A stretch of DNA of 64,000 nt from Sphingomonas oryzagri (GTDB lineage: Bacteria; Pseudomonadota; Alphaproteobacteria; Sphingomonadales; Sphingomonadaceae), in NCBI RefSeq assembly GCF_029906645.1, contig NZ_JARYGZ010000001.1, positions 1,731,208 to 1,795,207 on the forward strand, read 5' to 3'. The translations under genes and the position numbers were made by a program. The notes under the pieces are model-generated. The model did not search any database. It had not been told where the DNA came from and worked only from the letters and a program-made list of their open reading frames with translations. This document shows, one piece after another, positions 26,893 to 37,000 of the stretch; position 1 is the stretch's first letter, and each line of letters starts with the position of its first letter.

Positions 26893-28245
26893 TCAGCCGC
26901 CGTTTCCGCCGCCGCTCCGGCGGTGGCGACCGCCTTTGCCCTTGCCGCCCGCACCCGCCGCCGGCGCGTCACCCGGTAGCGCCACGGTCGTGCCCTCGGT
27001 CAGCCGGTCGCCGCCGTCGGTGACGACGGTGTCGCCGACCGCGAGGCCGCTGGTCACCTGCGTCTTGTCCGACGAGCTCACGCCGATCTTGACGACCCGC
27101 TGGGTGACGGTGCGATCGGGCTTGAGCAGCCAGACGAAATCGCCGTCCGGCCCGGTGCGCACGGCGGCGGGCGGCACGGTGATGGCGTTCTTCACCGTAT
27201 CCACGGTCAGCCGCACGTTGACGAACTGGCTGGGATAGAGCTGATAGCCCGCATTGGGGAAGCGCGCCTTGCCCTTGATCGTGCCGGTGGTGGTATCCAC
27301 CCGGTTGTCCAGCGTCGAGAACTTGCCCGTATCGAGCGTCTGCGTGCGCGTGCTGTCGAGCGCGATCGCGGGGATCTCCGCCCCTTGCGCGATCCGCTTC
27401 TGGATGGCGGGCGCCTGCTGCTGGGGAATGGCGAACTCGACGTCGATCGGCTGGAGCGTCGTCACCACCGCGATGCCGGTGGAGCTGCCCGCGCCGACAT
27501 AATTGCCGATATCGACCACGCGCAGGCCGATCCGGCCCGAGACCGGCGAGACGATCTTCGTGAAGCCCAGGTTCACCTGCGCCTGCTGCACGGCGCCCTG
27601 ATCGCTCATCACCGTGCCTTCGAGCTGGTGGACGAGCGCCGCCTGCGTGTCGCGGTCCTGCCGTGCGATCGAATCCTGCGAAATCAGGATGTCGTAGCGC
27701 TTGAGCTGGACGCGCGCATTTTCGAGCTGCGCCCTGTCGCGGGTCAGCGACCCCTGCGCCTGCAGCAGCGCCGCGCGATAGGGGCGCGGATCGATGATCG
27801 CGAGCGTCTGGCCCTTCGCGACCTTCTGGCCTTCCTGATAGAGGATCTGGGTGATCGTGCCCGAAACCTGCGGGATCACCGTCACCGTCGCCGCCGGTGT
27901 CACCGTGCCGAGCGCCTCGGTCTGCACCGGCAGGTCGGCGGTCGCCGCCTTGGCGGTGCCGACCGTCGTGGTCTGGCTGCGGAAACTGAACGGACCGCCG
28001 CCCCGGCCTCCGCCGCCTCCACCACCGCGATGCCGGCCGCCGCCGCCCGATCCTCCGGCGGCACCTTCCGAGGAAGAGCTGTGCGAGAGCCAGAAAACCA
28101 GCCCGACCAGCGCCAGCACGCCCAGGATTCCGGCGACCCAGCTGATCGCCCGCGCGCGGCCGGAGAAGCGGCGCGGCTCCTCGTCCACCCAGTGGGCATG
28201 CTCGTGTGCGGGCTGGTCGTGCTCGGGCACGCGATCGTCGGTCAT
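26893..28245 (-). CDS. RND efflux periplasmic adaptor (membrane fusion protein), MdtA-like
   Basis: 450 residues from the ATG at 28245. One N-terminal membrane anchor (about residues 35-55), then a Gly/His/Arg-rich linker (with GGGGRHRGGGGGG), the lipoyl-like half-motifs (VIPQVSGTITQILYQEGQ and FTKIVSPVSGRIGLR), the helical hairpin between them and the beta-barrel. The C-terminus is again Gly/Lys/Arg-rich. It links the RND pump to the outer-membrane duct. The long upstream extension in the same frame overlaps the divergent MFS gene and is not used. Confidence 0.93.
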   Translation of the reverse strand: MTDDRVPEHDQPAHEHAHWVDEEPRRFSGRARAISWVAGILGVLALVGLVFWLSHSSSSEGAAGGSGGGGRHRGGGGGGGRGGGPFSFRSQTTTVGTAKAATADLPVQTEALGTVTPAATVTVIPQVSGTITQILYQEGQKVAKGQTLAIIDPRPYRAALLQAQGSLTRDRAQLENARVQLKRYDILISQDSIARQDRDTQAALVHQLEGTVMSDQGAVQQAQVNLGFTKIVSPVSGRIGLRVVDIGNYVGAGSSTGIAVVTTLQPIDVEFAIPQQQAPAIQKRIAQGAEIPAIALDSTRTQTLDTGKFSTLDNRVDTTTGTIKGKARFPNAGYQLYPSQFVNVRLTVDTVKNAITVPPAAVRTGPDGDFVWLLKPDRTVTQRVVKIGVSSSDKTQVTSGLAVGDTVVTDGGDRLTEGTTVALPGDAPAAGAGGKGKGGRHRRSGGGNGG

Positions 28246-28483
28246 GAAGGTTCCGTGATGAATGTTCGGCGCGGCGTTAACGGCCAACGGATGCAGCCTG
28301 ATGTCAAGCCTGCAACGCTGGTGATCCCGCCGCTGAATCGCGGAAACACCCGATCGCGCATTTTTATCCGTCGGAGAGTTCCTTAATCGGATCGCGCGGC
28401 CTATGTGCCTCGCAACCCATGATCGCACCCGCCCCCTCCTCCCGCCCCGAGGCCTCGCCATGCTGAGGCCCAGGCGGCGCGGG

Positions 28484-29995
28484 ATGGCCTCGGTCAATGC
28501 CGAGACGCGCGACGGGATCGTGCCGGCGTCCGGTGCGCTCGCCAAGACGCTGGACGAAGGCCCCGAAACCTCCGGCATCAACTATCGCATCGTCGCGCTG
28601 ATCATCGCCTGCGCGCTGTTGATGGAAAATCTCGACGCCACCGTGCTGGCGACCGCGCTGCCGACGATGGCGCACGATTTCGGCGTGCGCGCGCCGCAGA
28701 TGAGCATCGCGCTCACCTCCTACCTGCTGGCGCTGGCGGTGTTCATCCCGGCGTCCGGCTTCGTCGCGGACCGGTTCGGATCGCGGCCGGTCTTCCAGGC
28801 GGCGATCGCGCTGTTCATGGCGGGATCGATCGTCAGCGCGCAGGCGCCGGCCCTGTGGGTGATCGTTGCCGCCCGCTTCGTGCAGGGCATCGGCGGCGCG
28901 ATGATGCTGCCGGTCGGGCGGCTGGTGCTGCTCAGGAGCGTGGCGAAGAAGGACATGGTCAACGCCATGTCGTGGCTGATCATGCCCGCGCTGATCGGCC
29001 CGGTGCTGGGGCCGCCGCTCGGCGGCTATATCGTGACCTATCTGGACTGGCGCTGGATCTTCTACGTCAACCTGCCGATCGGGCTGCTCGGCTTCGTGCT
29101 GGTCGGCCGCTACATCGCCAATTTCAAGGAGGAACGGCCCCACCCGTTCGACCGCCAGGGCTTCGTGCTGAGCGGCGTGTCGCTGGGCTGCCTGCTGTTC
29201 GGCTTCGAGATGACGAGCCGCCCCGGCGCGCTGGCGCTGGCCGTCTCGCTGATCGTAGTCGGCGCGGTGGTCGGTATCTTCTATGTCCGCCATGCCCGTC
29301 GCCACGAGGCGCCGATCGTCGATCTCGGCCTGCTCGGCGACGACAATTTCCGCCTGTCGATGATCGCCGGATCGCTCACCCGCATCACGCAGGGGTCGCT
29401 GCCCTTCCTGCTGCCGCTGATGATGCAGCTGGGCTTCGGCCTCACCGCGGCGGAGAGCGGCACGATCACGGTCGGCCCGGCGGTGGGTTCGCTGCTGATG
29501 AAGGCGGCGGCGCCCCGCCTGCTGCGCCGCTTCGGCTTCCGCAACGCGATGATCGGCGCGGGGCTGGTCGGCGCGCTCGGCTATGCGGTGGTCGGGCTGT
29601 TCCGGCCGGACTGGCCGATGTGGGCGATCGTCGTCACGCTGACGATCTGCGGTTTCTTCTTCTCGCTCCAGTTCACCGCCTACAACGCCATCGCCTATGA
29701 CGGCATCGACAAGCAGCGCATGTCGGCGGCGACCAGCTTCTATTCGACGGTGCAGCAGCTGATGCTGTCGCTCGGCATCTGCGTGGCGGCGAGCGCGCTG
29801 CACCTGTCGATGCTGACCCACCATGCCGAAAAGCCGGCCTTCGCCGATTTCAGCGCCGCCTTCTGGACGGTGACCGCGATCTCCCTGCTGGCGACGATCT
29901 GGAACCTGCGCTTCGAGCGCGACGCGGGCGCCGAAATCAGCGGACGCAGCCCGACCCCGGCAAAGGCGATGGAACCCGCCCCTCGCCTGCGCTAA
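28484..29995 (+). CDS. MFS drug exporter, EmrB/QacA (DHA2) type
   Basis: 503 residues with about 12-14 hydrophobic segments. Motif A-like GFVADRFGSRPVF follows the second segment and motif C-like LIGPVLGPPLGGYI follows in the fifth, which marks proton-antiport drug exporters. In-frame starts also exist at 28403 and 28460; 28484 (MASVNAETRDG) was chosen because the upstream residues are not conserved-looking and Arg/Pro rich, but ribosome sites are weak for all three. It diverges from the RND operon and lies 9 bases before the sigma factor gene. Confidence 0.88.
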   Translation: MASVNAETRDGIVPASGALAKTLDEGPETSGINYRIVALIIACALLMENLDATVLATALPTMAHDFGVRAPQMSIALTSYLLALAVFIPASGFVADRFGSRPVFQAAIALFMAGSIVSAQAPALWVIVAARFVQGIGGAMMLPVGRLVLLRSVAKKDMVNAMSWLIMPALIGPVLGPPLGGYIVTYLDWRWIFYVNLPIGLLGFVLVGRYIANFKEERPHPFDRQGFVLSGVSLGCLLFGFEMTSRPGALALAVSLIVVGAVVGIFYVRHARRHEAPIVDLGLLGDDNFRLSMIAGSLTRITQGSLPFLLPLMMQLGFGLTAAESGTITVGPAVGSLLMKAAAPRLLRRFGFRNAMIGAGLVGALGYAVVGLFRPDWPMWAIVVTLTICGFFFSLQFTAYNAIAYDGIDKQRMSAATSFYSTVQQLMLSLGICVAASALHLSMLTHHAEKPAFADFSAAFWTVTAISLLATIWNLRFERDAGAEISGRSPTPAKAMEPAPRLR

Positions 29996-30004
29996 CCCGC
30001 TGTC

Positions 30005-30511
30005 ATGAGCGACGGCCTGCAGGCGATCTTCCTGAGCAATCGAGCGACCCTGCTGCGCTTCGTCGCGGCGCGCGGGGCGGGCGACGATGCCGAGGATGTG
30101 CTGCAGGAATTGTGGATCAAGGTGGCGGCCGCCCCCGCCGGCCCGATCGCCAGCCCGCTCTCCTACCTGTTCCGCGCCGCCGAGAACCTGATGCGCGACC
30201 GGCATCGCGCCAGCCGGCAGGCGATCCTGCGCGATCGCGCGTGGGACGATACGCACAGCCCGGCCTCGCCCGGCATATCCGACGCGCCGTCCGGCGAGCG
30301 GCTGCTGATCGCGCGCGAGGAACTGGCGCGGATCGAGGCGGCGCTCGCCGCGATCGGGGAACGGGCGCGCGACATCTTCCGGCTGCACCGGATCGAGGGG
30401 ATGGCCCAGCGCGACATCGCGACGCGCATGGGGGTGAGCCTCAGCACGGTCGAAAGCGACATGCGCAAGGCCTATCGGGCCGTCACAGAGGCGCGCGAGG
30501 GGGCGGAATGA
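30005..30511 (+). CDS. ECF sigma factor, FecI-like
   Basis: 168 residues with sigma region 2 (AEDVLQELWIKV, about residues 28-40) and region 4 (RIEGMAQRDIATRMGVSLSTVESDM, about 128-152) and nothing else. FecI-type sigma factors are released by a FecR protein after a signal from a TonB receptor and activate receptor transcription. The genes for both partners follow directly. It starts 9 bases after the MFS stop. Confidence 0.93.
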   Translation: MSDGLQAIFLSNRATLLRFVAARGAGDDAEDVLQELWIKVAAAPAGPIASPLSYLFRAAENLMRDRHRASRQAILRDRAWDDTHSPASPGISDAPSGERLLIAREELARIEAALAAIGERARDIFRLHRIEGMAQRDIATRMGVSLSTVESDMRKAYRAVTEAREGAE

Positions 30512-30554
30512 GGTTGGTGGGCACCGACTCCGTCCTTGGCTCGAAAGGACAGGA

Positions 30555-31490
30555 ATGACGGATCGTGGGGATATCCGCGCACAGGCGGTCGACTGGGTCG
30601 TGGCCCAGACCGATCCCGCTTTCGGCGATTGGGACGGCTTCCTGGCCTGGCTGGAAGCCGATCGCGCGCACGCGTCCGCCTACGAAGCCGTACTCGCCGC
30701 CGGGGATGCCGCCGATCCGGTGATCGCGCAGCATCCCGTCGCCGACCCTGCGCCCTCGCGCCTTCCGATCTGGCGCCGCCAGGCGACGGGCGGGCTGCTC
30801 GCCGCCGGCATCGTCGCGGCGGTCGGCCTCGGCTATGTCAACCTGCGCCCGCAGCCGATGGTGATCCAGACCGGGCCGGGCGAGCATCGTACCGTCACGC
30901 TCGACACCGCCACCATCGCGCTCAACGGCGACACCCGGCTGGTGATCGATCGACGCAACCTCCACCTCGCCACGCTCGATCGCGGCGAGGCGCTGTTCGA
31001 CGTGAAGCATGACGAGACGCACCCCTTCGCGGTGAAGGTGGGCGATGACGAGGTGCAGGATGTCGGCACGCGCTTCGACGTCACGCGCGACACCGCCGGC
31101 ACCCGCGTCGCGGTGGCAGAAGGCATGGTGGTCTACAATCCGAAGGCGGAAGCCGTCCGCCTCGGCCCCGGCCAGACGCTGGATGCGCGCCACGACGAGG
31201 CGGAGCTGCGCGTCGCCACCGCCCCCACGTCGGACATCGGCAGCTGGCGGGAGGATCGGCTGAGCTACCGCCAGACGCCGCTCTCCGTCGTCGCCGCCGA
31301 TCTTGGTCGCGGGCTCGGCACGCAGATCGATGTGCAGGCCGATGTCGCGACCAGACCGTTCACCGGCGTGATCGCCTATGGCGGCGATAAGGCGCTGTTT
31401 CTCGATCGGCTCGGTCCCCTGCTTGACGTCGAGGTGAAACGGGATCAGGGGCGCGTCACCCTGGCCCGAAAGGCCGACCATCGCCTCTAG
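30555..31490 (+). CDS. FecR-type anti-sigma/signal transducer
   Basis: 311 residues: DUF4880 N-terminal part in the cytoplasm (about 10-50, with FLAWLEADRAHASAYEAV), one membrane segment (about 78-95), the FecR domain (about 110-205) and a C-terminal STN-contact/DUF4974-like part. It passes the signal from the receptor to the sigma factor across the inner membrane. Flanked by sigma factor and receptor genes, with a GAAAGGA ribosome site. Confidence 0.93.
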   Translation: MTDRGDIRAQAVDWVVAQTDPAFGDWDGFLAWLEADRAHASAYEAVLAAGDAADPVIAQHPVADPAPSRLPIWRRQATGGLLAAGIVAAVGLGYVNLRPQPMVIQTGPGEHRTVTLDTATIALNGDTRLVIDRRNLHLATLDRGEALFDVKHDETHPFAVKVGDDEVQDVGTRFDVTRDTAGTRVAVAEGMVVYNPKAEAVRLGPGQTLDARHDEAELRVATAPTSDIGSWREDRLSYRQTPLSVVAADLGRGLGTQIDVQADVATRPFTGVIAYGGDKALFLDRLGPLLDVEVKRDQGRVTLARKADHRL

Positions 31491-31505
31491 GCCCCCGCCA
31501 CGGCA

Positions 31506-33950
31506 GTGACACACCGCACCGCGTCTTTCCTGTCCGCCGTCGCGCTGCTGGCGCCCGCCACCGCCCATGCGGAATCGCGTGATCGCATCGATCTGCCGTC
31601 CGGTCCGCTCGGCGAGGCGATCGTCGCGCTCAGCCGCAGCACCGGCGCCAGCATCCGCCTGAGCGACCCGGCGCTCTGGCAGCGGCCGGTTCGCGCGATC
31701 CGCGGACGGATGAGCGTCGGGCAAGCGCTCGACCGGCTGCTCGCCGGCAGCGGGGCGCGGCCGGTGGCGCTGGGCGGCGACACCTGGCAGATCGCGCCGG
31801 CCGCGCCCCCGCGCCCGAAGCTGATCCCCGCCGTGCTCCAGACGGTCGATCCGCCCAGCCCGGACATCGTGGTGAGCGCCAGCAAGCGCGGCGTCAGGCT
31901 GGCCGATTTTCCCGGCTCGGTCTCGGTCTTCTCGGGCACCGACCTCGGCACCAGTGGTGCAGCGGGCAGCGACGCGATCGCCAACCGCGCCTCCAACGTC
32001 ACCTCCACCCATCTCGGCGCGGGCCGCGACAAGCTGTTCATCCGGGGCGTCGCCGATTCCGGCCTCGTCGGGCAGAGCCAGGCGACGGTCGGCCAGTATT
32101 TCGGCGACCTGCGCCTCAGCTACAACGCGCCGGACCCGAACCTGCAGCTCTACGACATCTCCTCGATCGAGATCCTCGAAGGGCCACAGGGAACGCTCTA
32201 CGGCGCCGGATCGCCGGGCGGCATCATCCGCATCGTGCAGAACGAGCCGATCCCCGGCCGGTTCGAGGCGGGGGTGACCGCCGGCGTCTCCGCGATCGAG
32301 CACGGCGCCATGGGCGGCGACGGATCGGCGATGCTCAACCTGCCCGTCATCGACGATACGGTGGCGCTGCGCCTGGTCGGCTATGCCAGCACCGACGGCG
32401 GCTATATCGACAACGTCACCACCGGCAAGAAGAACATCAACCGCACCTATACCGAGGGCGGACGCGCCTCGCTGCGTATCGAGCCGGGCAGCGGCTGGTC
32501 GATCCGGCTGGGCACGGTCATCCAGAACATCCATGGCGACGACAGCCAGTATGCCGACAAGAACGGCCCGCCGCTGACCCGCGCCAGCACCATCGCACAG
32601 CCCTATGACGACCAGTATCGCATGGGCCAGGCGACGATCACCAAGGATCTCGGCGATCTGCGCTTCACCTCGTCCAACGCCTTCGTGCGACAGGACATAG
32701 ACGAGCGCTTCGACGCGACGCTGCCCGGCGACAGCCCGCGCCTGTTCCGCCAGCAGAACCACACCACCCTGTTCACCACCGAGAACCGGCTGGCCAGGCC
32801 TATGTCCAACGGCTTCGGCTGGGTGATCGGCACGAGCTTCCTGCGCAACAGCGCGCGGATCACGCGCGAGATAGGGCCGGTCGACCAGCTGTCGCCCGCC
32901 GCCGGCGTGCTCAACACGATCAACGAGGAGACGGCCTATGGCGAGATCTCCGCGCAGCCGATCCGCGGGCTGACCATCACCGCCGGCGCCCGCCTCACCC
33001 ATTCGCGCCTCTCCGGCCACGCGATCGGGGACATGATCGGCCAGCTTCCGGCCGATTTCCGCGGCGACTTCACCGCACCGACGGCGACGACCCAAAGCCC
33101 GTCCTATCAGACCGTGCAGAGCGACGCGGACATCGCGGCGGTGCAGCACAACCGGTCCGAGACCAAGTTGCTGCCGTCCATCTCCGCCTCGGTCGAGCCG
33201 GCGCGCGGGCTGATCCTCTACACGCGCTTCCAGCAGGGTTTCCGCCCCGGCGGCCTCGCCATCGGCAACAACCTCGTCCGCCGTTTCCGCAGCGATCGCG
33301 TGTCGACCGGGGAAGCCGGCTTTCGCTACGATCGCCCCGGCGACGACGCGTTCAGCATCGCCGCCTCGGTCGCCTACACCGACTGGCGCGACATCCAGGC
33401 CGATTTCGTCGATGCGGACGGCCTGCCCGTGACCACCAATATCGGCGACGGGCGGATCTGGTCATTCGACGCGCGGGTGGCGTGGAAGCCGGTTCCGTCG
33501 CTGCGTCTCGAAGGATCGGTGGTGGTCAACGACAGCCGCCTCACCCGCCCGGACTACGGCCCGCTCCAGTTCTTCCGCCTCGTCGCCACCGAGGAGAAGG
33601 TGCATGAGCAACTGCCCAACGTGGCCGAGCTCAGCGGGCGGATCGGCTTCGACTGGCAGCACCGGATCGGCGACTATCAGCTGAATGCCGGCGGCTGGGC
33701 GCGCTATATCGGCAAGTCGCGGCTCGGCGTCGGCCCGGTACTGGGCGGCAAGGAAGGCGATTATGTCGATACCGGCTTGTCCGTACGGATCGGCAAGGGC
33801 GGCTACGGCGTCACGCTGTCGGCCACCAACCTGCTCGACACGGTGGGCAACCGCTTCGCGCTCGGCACCCCGATCGACGTGATCCGCAACACCGAGATCA
33901 CGCCGCTCCAGCCCCGCACCATCCGGCTGGGCTTCGACGCGCATTTTTGA
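31506..33950 (+). CDS. TonB-dependent receptor with N-terminal STN signalling domain
   Basis: 814 residues from a GTG start. Signal peptide to about residue 22 (ATAHA), STN domain at about 27-96, TonB box DIVVSASKR at 120-128, plug domain (with LYGAGSPGGIIRIV) and a C-terminal barrel ending in Phe. The STN domain marks it as a transducer that both imports a ligand and signals to FecR. Lacking the usual siderophore-specific landmarks, the ligand is unknown. The gene is followed by a small palindromic hairpin. Confidence 0.93.
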   Translation: MTHRTASFLSAVALLAPATAHAESRDRIDLPSGPLGEAIVALSRSTGASIRLSDPALWQRPVRAIRGRMSVGQALDRLLAGSGARPVALGGDTWQIAPAAPPRPKLIPAVLQTVDPPSPDIVVSASKRGVRLADFPGSVSVFSGTDLGTSGAAGSDAIANRASNVTSTHLGAGRDKLFIRGVADSGLVGQSQATVGQYFGDLRLSYNAPDPNLQLYDISSIEILEGPQGTLYGAGSPGGIIRIVQNEPIPGRFEAGVTAGVSAIEHGAMGGDGSAMLNLPVIDDTVALRLVGYASTDGGYIDNVTTGKKNINRTYTEGGRASLRIEPGSGWSIRLGTVIQNIHGDDSQYADKNGPPLTRASTIAQPYDDQYRMGQATITKDLGDLRFTSSNAFVRQDIDERFDATLPGDSPRLFRQQNHTTLFTTENRLARPMSNGFGWVIGTSFLRNSARITREIGPVDQLSPAAGVLNTINEETAYGEISAQPIRGLTITAGARLTHSRLSGHAIGDMIGQLPADFRGDFTAPTATTQSPSYQTVQSDADIAAVQHNRSETKLLPSISASVEPARGLILYTRFQQGFRPGGLAIGNNLVRRFRSDRVSTGEAGFRYDRPGDDAFSIAASVAYTDWRDIQADFVDADGLPVTTNIGDGRIWSFDARVAWKPVPSLRLEGSVVVNDSRLTRPDYGPLQFFRLVATEEKVHEQLPNVAELSGRIGFDWQHRIGDYQLNAGGWARYIGKSRLGVGPVLGGKEGDYVDTGLSVRIGKGGYGVTLSATNLLDTVGNRFALGTPIDVIRNTEITPLQPRTIRLGFDAHF

Positions 33951-33958
33951 CCACCGCG

Positions 33959-33985
33959 GATCCTCCCCCTGGCGGGGGGAGGATC
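33959..33985. repeat. Minimal family A hairpin after the receptor gene
   Basis: GATCCTCCCCC, loop TGGC, then GGGGGGAGGATC: a single hairpin equal to the outer stem of the larger family A copies. It lies 9 bases after the receptor stop. There is no clear T-run, so terminator function is only possible. Confidence 0.7.
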
Positions 33986-34077
33986 AGAAAGGAACAAGGC
34001 TCCTCCGCTCCGTCTCCGTCTTCGCTCTATCGGGGTGACGGCAAAGGCCGCTCCCAACAAGAGCCGGAAGGGGTTTC

Positions 34078-37000
34078 ATGCGTCGTCTGTTCGCTTCCAC
34101 CTGCCTGACGCCGATCGCGCTCGGGCTGATCGTTTCGCCGTCCATCGCCGCCACCGTCACGATCGGCGCCGCGCAGACAACCCCGGTCAACACCTCCACC
34201 GCCGACAGCGGTGCGGCGGCCGACATCAGCATCACCAGCGCCGGCTCGATCACGCCGACCAGCGCCACCGCCGTCACCATCGACAGCAATAACAGCGTCA
34301 CCAACGCAGGCGCGATCACGATCAACGGCGTGAACAACGTCTCCGGCATCCTCGCCAATGCCGGCACGGCGGGCACGATCACCAACAGCGGCACCATCAC
34401 CAACAGCGAGACGTACACCCGCACCGATACCAACGGCGACGGCGTGCTCGACGGTGCGTGGGCAGAAGGATCGGGCCGCTACGGCATCCGGACCGCGGGC
34501 GCCTTTACCGGCGACGTGATCAATTCGGGCACGATCACGGTAGAGGGCAACAATTCGGCCGGCATCGCGCTGGGCGGCGCGCTCACCGGATCGCTGACCC
34601 AGAGCGGCACCGTCAGCGTCATCGGCGACAACAGCGTCGGCGTCAGCGCTGGCGCCGTTTCGGGCAACGTCGCTCTTTCCGGTACGATCAGCGCGACCGG
34701 CGGCAGCAGCTCGGCGGTGTTGCTCAACGGCGATATCGGCGGCACCCTGGTCGTCCAGGCGGGCCTGACGACCACGGGCTACAGCTCGACCACCGTTCCC
34801 ACCGACACCAGCCTGCTGACCGCGCAGAACCTGCTTCAGGCAGGGCCGACCATGCAGATTTCGGGCAGCATCGCCGGCGGCGCGCTGTTCACCGATGCCA
34901 CCTCGACCACCGATTCGAGCGGCAATACCGTGACCACCACCGCATCCACGCTCACCTCCTACGGCAGCGCCCCGGCACTGCTCGTCGGCGCCAGCGATCA
35001 TGCGATCACGCTGGGCGCGGTCACGTCGGATAGCGCCAGCCATGGCCTTGTCATCAACGGCACGCTCTCCGGTTACGGCATCTATGACGGGATCACCGCG
35101 AGCGGCCTCGTCATCGGCGGCCAGGGCGGCGCGGTGACGATCACCAACGGCATGACGGTGGGCGGCACCATCCTCGCCAGCGCGAACGACGCCAGCGCCA
35201 CCGCGATCCGCATCGGCAGCGGCGCCAGCGTGCCGGAGATCACCAGCAGTGGCTCGATCAGCGCGACCGGCGCCACCGCGGCCGGCGACAGCAGCACCGC
35301 GCTGCAGATCGACGCCGGCGGCACCGTCACCAAGCTCACCAATTCCGGATCGATCGTGGCGGGCACGTCCGGCACCGCCGCCAACGCATACGCCATCCTC
35401 GACAAATCCGGCACGCTGACCTCCGTCACCAACACCGGCAGCATCTCGGCGACCGGATCGGCCGCGACCAATGTCGCGATCGACCTTTCGGCGGCGACCG
35501 CCGACACCAGCGTGACCCAGGCCCTCGCCTCGTCCGACGCATCCGCGCCGAGCATCACCGGCGACATCCGCTTCGGATCGGGCAATGACACGCTGTCCGT
35601 TTCGGCCGGGTCGGTCACGGGCAATGTCAGCTTCGGCGCCGGCACCAACACGTTGGCGCTTTCCGGCACGTCCACCTACAGCGGCGCCGCCGATTTCGGC
35701 AGCGGCGCGGGCAGCCTGACGATCGGCGACACATCGAGCTTCAGCGGCACGCTCGCCAATGCGGGCAACGTCGCGGTGCAGGTATCGGGCGGCACGCTGG
35801 GCCTCACCAGCACCGGCGCCACGGCGATCGGATCGCTGCAAGTGACCGGCGGCGGCACGCTCGCGGTCAACGTCGATGGCACCACGGGCGCTGCGACGCT
35901 CTACCAGGTGGCGGGTGCCGCGAGCTTCGACACCGGTTCCAAGCTGGCGCTGCATTTCTCCGATCTCACCCATACGGTCGGCACCTACACGGTGGTCGAG
36001 GCCGGATCGCTCACCGGCGTCGGCAACCTCTCGACCACCGGCGTCACCCTGCCGTGGCTGTTCACCAGCAGCGTGACCACCAACACCGCCGGCAATGCGG
36101 TGGACGTCGTGGTGGCGCGCAAGACCGCCGCCGAGCTGGGCCTCAACCGATCGGAAGCGGCCGCTTACGACGCCGTCTACACCGCCATCTCCGGCGACAA
36201 GCCGATCGGCGACAGCTTCCTCGCGATCAACGACGGCAGCAGCTTCAAGACGGCGCTGCGCACGATGCTGCCCGATCATGCCGGCGGCGCGTTCGACGCG
36301 GTGACCTCCGGCTCGCGCGCCACTGCCCGCTTCCTCGCCGATCCCGACGCGCCGATCGCCGACGAGGGCAGCTGGGGCTTCTACCTGCAGCAGGTCGGCT
36401 GGGGCCGCACCAAGGCGATCGACGACACCGCCGGCTACAAGATCACCGGCTGGGGCGCATCGGGCGGCGCCGAGATCAAGGCCGGCGGCTTCGGCAATTT
36501 CGGCCTGGGCCTCGCTTATCTTTCCGGCACGAACGACGACGAGGGCACCGAAAACAGCGTCGATTCCGACCAGTATGAGCTCAGTGCCTACTGGCGGGGC
36601 GACTGGGGCGGCCTGCACGCCTGGGCACGCGGTTCGGCGGCGACGATCGACTTCAAGAGCCATCGCCGGTTCGAGGGGATGGACGGCACCACGCAGGTCA
36701 TCCGATCGGCCGACGGCAAGTGGAACGGCAAGCTGTTCTCGGGTTCCGGCGGCCTGTCCTACACCCTTCAGCTCGGCGCCTTCTCGATCCGGCCGCAGGG
36801 CTCGATCGATTATTACCACCTGCACGAGAAGGGCTATACCGAGGATGGCGGCGGCGTCGGCATGGATCTGATCGTCGACGGCCGCACCAGCGACGAATTC
36901 GCCGCCAACGGCACCGTTGCGCTGGGCTACAAATTCTTCGACGATCTCGCCAACGACGGTGGCTTCCTGCGCGCCGAGATCGAGGGCGGCCGCCGCCAGC

